From contig JAWKZG010000008.1 in assembly GCA_041396125.1 (NCBI GenBank), positions 124,001 through 188,000 on the forward strand: a stretch of 64,000 nucleotides of DNA, given 5' to 3'. Source of the DNA: JAWKZG01 sp041396125. Its GTDB lineage: Bacteria > Pseudomonadota > Gammaproteobacteria > Competibacterales > Competibacteraceae. The translations under genes were made by a program, and so were the position numbers. Of this stretch, positions 1-7,743 are shown in pieces (positions within the stretch are counted from its first letter, which is position 1; each line of letters opens with the position of its first letter). The notes beneath the pieces are model-generated. The model was not told the DNA's origin, did no database searches, and worked only from the letters and a program-made list of their open reading frames with translations.

Positions 1-7
1 GAGATGA

Positions 8-712
8 GTACACCGATTCCCGGCAAAACCTCTGGAACAGGTTTGGCTGACGGAAGCCGATTTGCTCACTGTGCTTACGGGTGGCGAACCCAAGAACCTA
101 CTGCGTAAAACCGATCTGTTCCACGAAGAACCACGTCTGGGTATCGCCCGAGACAATGCGCGGCGCACGGTAAAGGAAAGTTTACTGTACCAAACCCGGC
201 ACATCCGGTTGGCTGAAGGTGTTTCGGTTGGGGTCGGGGTGAGTGGTCTTTTGGACAAACCGCTGGCCAATAGCGTGCTGCGCTTTGGTGGTGAAGGTCG
301 GCCGGCCGGGATCCGTATTGCGGGTGAATGTCCGCTGCTGTCTGTGCCTGCTGTACGCAGTCAGAATATCGTACTGTTGCTGTTAACCCATGCCGATTTT
401 GCCGGCACGTGGTTGCCGCCGGAGTTTAAACCGATCCATGAGAACGGCATCGACTGTTGGCGCGGTGAGTTACACGGTATATCACTGACCTTGCATTCCG
501 CTTGTATCGGCAAAGCAGTACGGGAAGGTGGCTGGGATTTAGTGACGAGACAACCGCGCCCGGTTACCGGTCTGGTTCCGGCCGGCAGTGTGTATTTTTG
601 CACTGTCGATGGTGATCCTGAAGTGGCAGTGCAAACGCTGCATGGCAGTCACATCGGAGATGATTTGCAACTGGGTCGCGGCGAACTGGCTGTCGGCTTC
701 TGGCAAGAATAA
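8..712 (+). CDS. cmr3: Type III-B CRISPR protein Cmr3, C-terminal part
   Basis: This is the C-terminal two thirds of Cmr3, a RAMP (Cas5-like) subunit that caps the 5' handle of crRNA in the Cmr effector complex. The reading frame is open from base 8 to the stop at 710-712 and shows the family's EPRLGIARDN segment followed by a VKESLLYQTRHIRL segment, then glycine-rich RAMP loops. Synteny is decisive: cmr4, cmr5 and cmr6 follow in order, 13 bp downstream. Full Cmr3 is usually well over 300 residues, so the N-terminus lies to the left of the window. Odd: an in-frame TGA at 5-7 precedes coding-like sequence (PLEQVWLTEADLL), so either the frame is shifted at the window edge or the gene is broken. 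A TTG at 62 is the first start-like codon but falls inside conserved sequence and is unlikely to be the real start. Confidence 0.8.
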   Translation, partial: VHRFPAKPLEQVWLTEADLLTVLTGGEPKNLLRKTDLFHEEPRLGIARDNARRTVKESLLYQTRHIRLAEGVSVGVGVSGLLDKPLANSVLRFGGEGRPAGIRIAGECPLLSVPAVRSQNIVLLLLTHADFAGTWLPPEFKPIHENGIDCWRGELHGISLTLHSACIGKAVREGGWDLVTRQPRPVTGLVPAGSVYFCTVDGDPEVAVQTLHGSHIGDDLQLGRGELAVGFWQE

Positions 713-725
713 AGGGTGTTAACAC

Positions 726-1607
726 ATGAAAACGGCTTTACTTGGTCTATTAACTGAAACTTCACTGCATGCGGGTGCCGGTCAGTCGGCGGGCGTCATT
801 GACCTGCCGATCCAGCGCGAGGCACACACCGACTGGCCGGTGGTATTCGGTTCGGCGGTGAAAGGCGCACTCCGCGCTGCTGCCGAAACAGCGCGGCATG
901 ATTGGGTAGGCACGGTTTTCGGCCCGGATACTAACAACGCTGCCGATAATGCCGGCGCGCTGTTGGTTGGCGATGCCCGCTTGCTGTTATTGCCCGTGCG
1001 CTCGCTGACCAGCCATTTTCAGTGGGTAACCTGCCCGGCGTTGCTGCGCCGTTTTCGGGCGGATTGCGAACGTCTGGACATTGCGGCGAATTTTGAGATA
1101 CCCACAGTGGAGGGTGCGACTTCAGCACTGGTCGCTGATGACAAGACGGGGCCGCTGTTTCTGGAAGAATTCCGCTTCGAGATGCAACCGGCTGATCTGG
1201 CAGGTGTGATCGCTGCCATTGCCGGTTTGTTAGCAGTGACAGAGCCAGCAGCGTTGCTGCAAGCGCAACTGACGGTCATCCCCGACAACCTGTTTGCCCA
1301 TCTGTCGCGTTACGCAACACCCGTCAATGCACATATCGCTATCGACAATAAAACCAAGACGGTCAACTCCGGCGCACTATGGTATGAAGAGACTTTGCCG
1401 CCTGACACCTTGCTTTATGTCGCACTGGCAGCACAGCATTCGCGAGTCAAGGATGAAACCAAAAGCGCAGAGCGTGTTCTGGCGCATATCACTGATGACT
1501 TGTTTGCCAAACCGTATTTGCAGCTGGGTGGCAACGAAACCGTTGGCATGGGCTGGTGCAAAATCGCTTTTTGTATGGCGCAATCACAGCAGGAAGTCGT
1601 GGAATGA
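726..1607 (+). CDS. cmr4: Type III-B CRISPR RAMP protein Cmr4
   Basis: Cmr4 forms the backbone filament of the Cmr interference complex and carries the active site for target-RNA cleavage (family knowledge). The 293-residue product begins with the typical RAMP N-terminus (LLTETSLHAGAGQS, then GVIDLPIQREAHTDWPVV) and a GSAVKGALR loop matching the RAMP glycine-rich substrate-binding pattern. An aspartate at residue 26 (in GVIDLPIQRE) sits where the family's catalytic Asp lies. It ends with the glycine-rich LQLGGNETVGMGWCK motif. Length is normal. The start at 726 follows an AGGGTG ribosome-binding site. The stop overlaps the ATG of cmr5 (ATGA), so the two are translationally coupled. Confidence 0.93.
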   Translation: MKTALLGLLTETSLHAGAGQSAGVIDLPIQREAHTDWPVVFGSAVKGALRAAAETARHDWVGTVFGPDTNNAADNAGALLVGDARLLLLPVRSLTSHFQWVTCPALLRRFRADCERLDIAANFEIPTVEGATSALVADDKTGPLFLEEFRFEMQPADLAGVIAAIAGLLAVTEPAALLQAQLTVIPDNLFAHLSRYATPVNAHIAIDNKTKTVNSGALWYEETLPPDTLLYVALAAQHSRVKDETKSAERVLAHITDDLFAKPYLQLGGNETVGMGWCKIAFCMAQSQQEVVE

Positions 1608-2146
1608 GCAAAAAGCCACGAAAAGGAAAGTCCTATTCAAAAGCGTATAAAGCTAAAGCCAGAGAGAAGGCAACTATGGCTGAACAAGACTCTAAACAAG
1701 TAACCATGCAGGCTGAGCCTGCCGCGCCACCTGGTACTGACAGCGGTGCTAGCAGCGGACTGCAGCAACCCCGGCTTGTGACTTTACAACAACAGCGCGC
1801 CGCGTTTGCCCTGGAGCGGGTTCAGGCATGGGCGGAACGGCCTGTCGACGAACAGAAAAAGCTCAACAGTTATGCCTCCAAAATGCCGTTTATGGTGCAT
1901 GCCAACGGTTTAGGGCAGACGGCTGCTTTCTATCGTGCCAAGAAGGAAAATGACCCTCACCACCTTTTGTATCGTTTGCTGAGTGACTGGTTGGCACAGC
2001 AAGGACAGCCGTTTGCAGAGCAGGGCGATCTGCTCAACGGGATTACCCATACCGATCTGCATACGTATATGGTGGCGCAGGCTGAGGCTATGCTGTTCCT
2101 GAGCTGGGTAAAGCAGTTCGCCGACGCTTTTCTGGCTCAAGAATAA
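1604..2146 (+). CDS. cmr5: Type III-B CRISPR protein Cmr5
   Basis: Cmr5 is the small helical subunit (Cas11-like) of the Cmr complex and stacks beside the Cmr4 backbone. The C-terminal ~120 residues match the family: an all-alpha domain containing RAAFALERVQAW, a KLNSYASKMPFMVHANGLGQTAAFYRAK stretch read in two conserved halves, and a C-terminal VAQAEAMLFLSWVKQFADAF helix. From the ATG at 1604, which overlaps the cmr4 stop and has AGGAAG upstream, there is a basic, low-complexity N-terminal extension of about 55 residues not expected in Cmr5. An alternative ATG at 1676 has a good AGAGAAGG site and gives 156 residues, closer to the family length. I keep 1604 because of the ATGA overlap, but 1676 is a real alternative. 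Confidence 0.88.
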   Translation: MSKKPRKGKSYSKAYKAKAREKATMAEQDSKQVTMQAEPAAPPGTDSGASSGLQQPRLVTLQQQRAAFALERVQAWAERPVDEQKKLNSYASKMPFMVHANGLGQTAAFYRAKKENDPHHLLYRLLSDWLAQQGQPFAEQGDLLNGITHTDLHTYMVAQAEAMLFLSWVKQFADAFLAQE

Positions 2147-2156
2147 GGGCAGGTTT

Positions 2157-3233
2157 ATGACACGACCAATATATAGCGAGGCACACGAGGTACAGCTCGG
2201 CAATCACGGCAATCGCGGTTTATGGTACACGCGTTTTTTTGACCGCTATGCGGCAGACTGGACTTTGGACGACGATGCGAAGCGTACCTGGATTAGCAAT
2301 AACGCCAAACTTGTCGGCCAGCGTCAACAGCTTGAAAGCCACACCCTGCGGCATTTCGCAGTGATTAAGGCCGCAGGCGGCGAGGCGAGGGTATTTACGA
2401 CTGACTGGCACTTCGCGACAGGGCTCGGTCTGCCGCATCCAGTGGAAAATGGCTTGGCGTGGCATCCAACGCTCGGTGTTCCCTATCTGGCAGGCAGTGG
2501 CGTTAAAGGGTTGTTGCGGGCCTGGATCGACAGCTGGGATGAATCGCCAGATGCTGTTAGTCAGCAACGGCTTGAAACCTGGTTTGGTACTGGTGGTGAT
2601 GAAGGCTCGGCCGGTCGTTTTGTGTTTTTCGATGCGCTGCCAATAGAGCCGGTACAACTTGCTGCTGATGTCATGACGCCACACATGGGTAAATGGTACG
2701 AGCAGGGTGACGCTATTTCCGAAAAACTCGAGCCGGAACTCGTGCCAGCTGATTGGCACGATCCGGTGCCAGTGCCCTTTCTGGTGGTTAAACAGGCCAA
2801 GTTCCTATTTGGTATTGCTCCGCGACGGCCTGAGTTCGCGGCTGACTTGCCCCTGGTGCATGAAGCACTGGAGAGTGCCTTGAGTTGGTTGGGGGCGGGC
2901 GCTAAAACGGCTGCTGGCTATGGCCGGATGCTACCGGATACCAGCGCGCAGGCAGCCTTGCAGGAGTTGCTGAACAAGCAGCTTGTCAGCACACTGCCCA
3001 TTGAGCGCCAGCGTATTGAGCAATTACGTGCCGAGTTTAGTCAGGCGCAGCAGCGCAATGATAAAACTCCAGGGGGCATGCTGGGCACCCTTTTTCGGGA
3101 AATTGCCACTGAAGCAACCGATTGGGGAACTGCGGAGCGAGCAGAACTTGTTGAACTGCTGACTCAGATCAATAAATTTATGGAAGGCAACCAGAAAAAG
3201 CGCCGGGTGTTAATTGATGCGCTGCGTAATTAA
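2157..3233 (+). CDS. cmr6: Type III-B CRISPR RAMP protein Cmr6
   Basis: Cmr6 is the RAMP (Cas7-like) subunit at the head of the Cmr complex, distal to the crRNA 5' handle. The 358-residue product carries the family hallmarks: DWHFATGLGLPHPVENGLAW, then a GVPYLAGSGVKGLLRAW glycine-rich loop, an FGTGGDEGSAGRFVFFDALP segment, and a C-terminal SWLGAGAKTAAGYG motif. Length is typical. It starts 10 bp after cmr5 with a purine-rich site just upstream. The last ~80 residues are charged and helical. It is the last recognisable effector subunit of the operon. Confidence 0.92.
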   Translation: MTRPIYSEAHEVQLGNHGNRGLWYTRFFDRYAADWTLDDDAKRTWISNNAKLVGQRQQLESHTLRHFAVIKAAGGEARVFTTDWHFATGLGLPHPVENGLAWHPTLGVPYLAGSGVKGLLRAWIDSWDESPDAVSQQRLETWFGTGGDEGSAGRFVFFDALPIEPVQLAADVMTPHMGKWYEQGDAISEKLEPELVPADWHDPVPVPFLVVKQAKFLFGIAPRRPEFAADLPLVHEALESALSWLGAGAKTAAGYGRMLPDTSAQAALQELLNKQLVSTLPIERQRIEQLRAEFSQAQQRNDKTPGGMLGTLFREIATEATDWGTAERAELVELLTQINKFMEGNQKKRRVLIDALRN

Positions 3234-3274
3234 ATCAATCAGCAACTTTACACATCACGCTAGGTATCCCGAGC

Positions 3275-4004
3275 ATGCCCAAGACGGTATTACTCTGCAC
3301 TGTAGGCGGTTCACACGAACCCATCGTCAAAACTATTCGCCACACCTAGCCGAAATTCATCTGTTTTGTGTGTTCTGAGGATGACTTGGCTACAGGACAG
3401 CCAGGTTCGGCACTGCAAATCGAAGGCAAGGGTAAGTTCATCAAGGCGAAACGAGAGGATAGTAAACCGACTCTGCCGAACATCCCAACACAATTGGAGC
3501 TGACGACGGACAGCTACGAGGTAATTAAAATTGCGGCGGATGATTTAGATGCTGCTTGCCAGACGATTGCCCAGCAGATCAAGACGCTCAAACAGCGCTT
3601 TCCAGATGCGGAGCTTATTGCTGATTACACGGGTGGAACAAAGACTATGACGGCAGCGCTTGTGGTGGCGGCGATAGAAATCGGTGTGGCTTTGCAAGTC
3701 GTGACAGGATCACGCGTGGATCTGGTGCAAGTGCGTTCCGGTATGGAAGCAGTGTTTCAGGCACCGACCGAAGCCATCCGCGTGCAGCGTGAGATGGCCC
3801 CTTTTAAAGCGGCATGGAAACGCTTTACTCGACAAAGTATGAGATCAGGTCGAATAGACGATAGAACACGGCTGGAGCCACCAGGTTCTGGTTCACAGAA
3901 TCGAACGCCAGCTCTATTTTCAGCATACTTCACCCAAACTAAAATCCGATCTTTCTGAACAACTATTAGAAGAGCTTTATCACTTTGAGCATGCAGAAGC
4001 ATGA
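3275..4004 (+). pseudogene. CARF-domain CRISPR accessory protein (TIGR02710-like), disrupted
   Basis: TIGR02710-type proteins have an N-terminal CARF sensor fold that binds cyclic oligoadenylate made by Cas10 in type III systems. The ATG at 3275 gives MPKTVLLCTVGGSHEPIVK, the first CARF strand and loop. It runs into an in-frame TAG at 3347-3349, after which the same frame continues with PKFICFVCSEDD, so this looks like one gene with a nonsense codon (CAG to TAG is the simplest change). The second CARF motif ADYTGGTKTMTAALV is intact around 3615-3663. After about 3830 the frame loses family character and ends at 3956-3958, while another frame (KLKSDLSEQLLEELYHFEHAEA region, read in pieces) stays open to a TGA at 4002-4004, suggesting a second shift. 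The C-terminal effector domain is therefore missing or scrambled. Confidence 0.75.
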
Positions 4005-4313
4005 AGGTGTTGTACCCGATCGACCATATTTTCTAGTAAAGAGCAAAAATCCTATTATCTTCAAAAACCAGGTAACTGGAAAAAAACAGGCGCTTAAGAT
4101 TTCTACCAAATCAGCGTGACCAAATCGTGACGAGCTGCTGTCACGTTGGGTCTTCTGACATCCCGTTCGCAATGCGGCGGTCAGAGGGACGATTCCTATA
4201 CGTTTCACCCAATCAATATCCAGCAAACCGGGATAAATGTATAAATCATCATAATTACGTCCATCTCTGATAATTTATTATGTGAAATCAAAAGCTAATA
4301 CTTAAACTGCTCG
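4005..4313. other. Intergenic region without a supported gene
   Basis: This lies between the disrupted CARF gene and the 3' end of the epoxide hydrolase gene. I see no CRISPR repeat, no tRNA-like fold and no open frame with protein character. The base composition drops toward the right, leading into the AT-rich island. Confidence 0.5.
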
Positions 4314-5482
4314 TTATTGAGCTGACTTTCGTGCCTGCAGAAACTCAATAATGAGTCTGCTGACAGTTTCTGGCTGTTCTTGTTGTACCCAATGACCCGC
4401 ATCATCTACCAGATAGCAGCTGTGCATTTTGGTGCATACAGTGTTCTGCATTTTCTCCAGATCGCCAGGTTTTTGATAAATACCCCAGTCTTTATTGCCG
4501 GCGATGAAACAAGACGGTACATCAATGGTTCGGTCAGAGAAAAGCTGTAACTCAGCGCTGTAGGTGCTGTCCGTCATGCAACGGTACCATTGTAGGCCGC
4601 CCTGGATCCCGTCCGGTTAAATTCGGTGCTGTACACACGTAATTCGTTATCAGTCAGCCACTGACAGGCCGCTATGTGGGCTGATGGCATCTCCGTCGCG
4701 ACGGTCTCAGCCATATTTTTCGCTAGATCCATAATGTAATAAGTTGGCATTTTTGCCAGCTCACCCGCACTCCAGGATTTAAGCGGGAAGGGCTGGTTTT
4801 GTTCCCAATCCGAGCTTTTGCAGTGATAGTAAGCGCGCAGAAAATTATGCAGACCTTGCGGACAGTGCTGCATATCGGCGTTGGCTGCACGGGTTGAGTA
4901 GTACCACTGGTAATGTTTGCGAGGACGTTCCAGGGCTGCTAATTCATTGTGAATGTTGGCGCTGGATGGAGCAGTGTCATTTGCCGCGTTACCGTTAATG
5001 GTATCGAAGAACAGCGACGGTGGGCCGCCAAACGGGGCGCTCATCAGCACCACCGAGTGGAACACGTCTGGTCGCACCAGCGCGCAGTATGCCGCCACCG
5101 GTGAGCCAAAATCGTGCCCGATCACAGCGTTCACACTGTGATACCCGAATGCATAGACTAAGCTTAAGGCGTCTTTGACCAGGTTGAGCATCCGAAACGC
5201 GCTGATATCGCCATCATAGTCATCGCTCCAGCCAGTGGTGCGTCCATAGCCCCGCTGATCTGGAGCAAGCACATGAAACCCCGCTGCTACCAGCGGCAAC
5301 ATTATTTTTCGCCAGCTGTATGCGAGCTCAGGGAAACCGTGCAAAAGTAGTACGCAGGGGCGGTTTTTTTGCTCAAAACCGGCTTCCAAGACATGCATTG
5401 TAAGGCCATTAATATTGTGCACGAGGCGAGAGCGTATACCCGCTGGCAGTATAGCTCCCGTATAGCCGGTTGAATTGCTCAT
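4314..5482 (-). pseudogene. Epoxide hydrolase-type alpha/beta hydrolase, single frameshift
   Basis: An alpha/beta hydrolase of the epoxide/haloalkane hydrolase group. The N-terminal part shows LLHGFPELAYSW (oxyanion HGFPE), APDQRGYGRT and the nucleophile elbow VIGHDFGSPVAAY, where Asp rather than Ser marks the epoxide-hydrolase type. The C-terminal part has the acid in IAGNKDWGIYQ and the catalytic His in DDAGHWVQQEQPE. The two parts are in different frames. The upstream frame ends in NRTGSRAAYNGTVA at a TGA at 4574-4576. Adding one base in the CCC run at 4608-4610 (GGG on the coding strand) restores NRTGIQGGLQWYR, a signature of this family, so one gene was split by a one-base loss. The start at 5482 is chosen for a GGAG site six bases upstream; an ATG at 5533 would add 17 residues. 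No obvious operon partner. Confidence 0.8.
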
Positions 5483-5654
5483 GCTGGTCTCCAAAAGTTT
5501 TTGTTCGATCGAGATATTCATGTTGGTCTGCATGGTTTGATCTGCTACCCGTGGAATTTGCAGGTGCTATGGATGATCTCCTAGGCAAAATGCCTTATGC
5601 TCTTTGATAATCAAGGCAATACTCTGGCTTTGTATCTGTTTCCATGAGGCTTAT

Positions 5655-7678
5655 ATGAGAATAGTTGCTTTCATCTTAATCTATGCTTTTGTTGGAGGGT
5701 ATGCTTTTGCTGATGTCTTTTATGTTGATGCCATAAATGGTCATGCGAATAACGACTGTCGCTCGCCTGATTTTCCCTGTGTGTCTATCCAGCAAGCGAT
5801 AGAAAATTCGTTACCAGGCGATCAAATCTTAGTTGCTAAAGGTGTTTATACACACAATCCTCGCTTTGATTGTGCTGCGGTAGTTTGTGTAAATGCTACT
5901 GCATTGACGCTGCTGGGCGGTTATGATCCCGGCACTTGGTCGACGGCTAGCCCGGCATCGAACACGACGATTATCGATGGTGAGAATTTGCACCGGGGAG
6001 TATCAGTATTCCATTTTGGGATGCCTACGAGTTTACGGATGGAGGGGTTTACGATAAGAAGAGGCCTGGCTCGTGGAGAAAACGGCGAGAATCTGGGGGG
6101 CGGACTCAAAGCCAGTAATGCCGATATAACACTCCGCCAAATAATATTTGAGGATAATAAAGCACTTGGGATTGATACATTGGCCGATGCCGGTAATACC
6201 GGAGCAGGGGGCGGTGTATATATCGTTAGTTGTCCTGTATCACCGCCTGATTCTTCTGGATTTCAGACAGGTACCTTGGTGCGGCCCAATGTTATTTTGG
6301 AACAGCTGGTTTTTCGACGTAATGTGGCGCAGGGAGGTCAGGGCGCTGTCGTCGGCGGTAATGCGTTGGCGGGTGGCCTCTTTATTCATAGAGCATCCTT
6401 GTTAGCAAAAGATATTGATTTTTTTAATAACCGGGCTTTGGCGGGCAGTAGTGCAGGTCGTGGGTATTTGAGCGCGACACAACATGCTGATGCTCTTGGC
6501 GGGGGTGCTGCAATTATGTTCGCAACAAAAGGAACCATTAATTCAATTACTGTGGCTAATAATGAAGCGCAAGGTGGCGCTGGAAAAGATAAAGGAGGAT
6601 TAGCTTATGGCGGTGGTCTTTTTTTGAAGGTCGTTTAGACGGTCAAATAGTAATTCCAGGCTGTCCTGCTAACTCGATGCCAGAATCGCCAATAAACGAC
6701 GTTTTTATTGCTGATGCTGAGTTCATTAATAACTTGTCAATAGGCGGAACCGGTGAGATTGCTGGGAATGGTATAGGCGGGGCTCTTAATGCATTTAGAG
6801 CGTATTTGACAATGGATAGATTTCAAATGATAGGGAATCAGGCTTTGACAGGATTTGGTGACGATGGTGCAGGTTCAGGAGGCGCTATTTTTATTGAGGA
6901 TAGCCCTAGGTTGTCAGATGGGCGCATGTCCTATTTTAAGAATGCTATTATTGCTCAAAATGAAGCTATTGGTACTAAAGGAGGCGGCGGTGGAATTAGG
7001 GTTCTAGGATCCGATGTTAAAATAGAACATGCGACAATAGCTGATAATATTATTCCAGCCGACGGTGGTGTTCGTTCGCCTGGACAAGCTATTCTTGCCG
7101 GACCACGTCCACAGGCTGGTGTACAAATTACCAGTCAAGTTATTGTGAATTACTCGATTATAGCAAACCATTCAGTTGCTACTAAAGTAGCTATTCATGC
7201 ATTACCAGATAGCTCAATTGAACTTTATAAAGGTTTGTTTGCGGGAAACAGTATTAATACGAGTATTAATCACCCTTTTTCAGGAACTATTTTAGGAGAG
7301 AGTTCCATGTTGGAAGCAATTGACGCAGGTTTTAAGGAATCTGATAGTTTACCGTACCGCCTAGCAAGTAGTTCAATCGCAATCGATCAAGCAATAGGTA
7401 GTTCAACTTACAAGGATTTTGAAAATCAGACTCGTGGGCCTGCCATCGATATTGGTGCTGACGAATGGTGTTCAACTATAGTTGAAAATATAAACATATC
7501 TAATAAAACGTATGTGGGAAACATCAAAGAACAAGCTTGCAACACTGTATCTGTCACTGCGTCCGAGATTGAAAGCGGTGCTTCTGTTGTGTTTCAGGCT
7601 GGCGTTGCATTAGGATTTGGCAATGAGTTTAGAATAAAAAAAGGAGCTGATGCCTTGATGAGATTGTTATTACCTTAA
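5655..7678 (+). pseudogene. Secreted parallel beta-helix protein with 3-coathanger-type C-terminus, frame broken in poly-T
   Basis: A predicted exported protein: residues 1-20 (MRIVAFILIYAFVGGYAFAD) form a signal peptide after a GAGG site, so I start at 5655 rather than at the upstream open frame. Mature sequence opens like polymorphic-outer-membrane or choice-of-anchor Q proteins (FYVDAINGHANNDC, PCVSIQQAIENSLPGDQILVAKGVY) and continues with irregular G-G-G-x and N-N-x-A turns typical of a pectate-lyase-like beta helix. The first frame stops at 6636-6638. The second frame continues seamlessly from the T7 run at 6619-6625 (…GGGLF then FEGRLDGQIVIPGC). One extra T would restore a single protein of about 675 residues. 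It ends with GPAIDIGADEW, standard for this class, and a ~65-residue domain also found at the end of the next protein. AT-rich. Function probably surface display or adhesion; unproven. Confidence 0.72.
6619..6625 (+). repeat. T7 homopolymer at reading-frame break
   Basis: Seven consecutive T at exactly the point where the beta-helix gene changes frame. Eight T would join both halves. It may be a slipped-strand (phase-variation) site or a sequencing indel. Confidence 0.6.
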
Positions 7679-7743
7679 TGTTACTTAAAATAGATTGAGT
7701 TTTTTATAATTATTTTAAATAAATAATTAAAAGGCTATAGATA

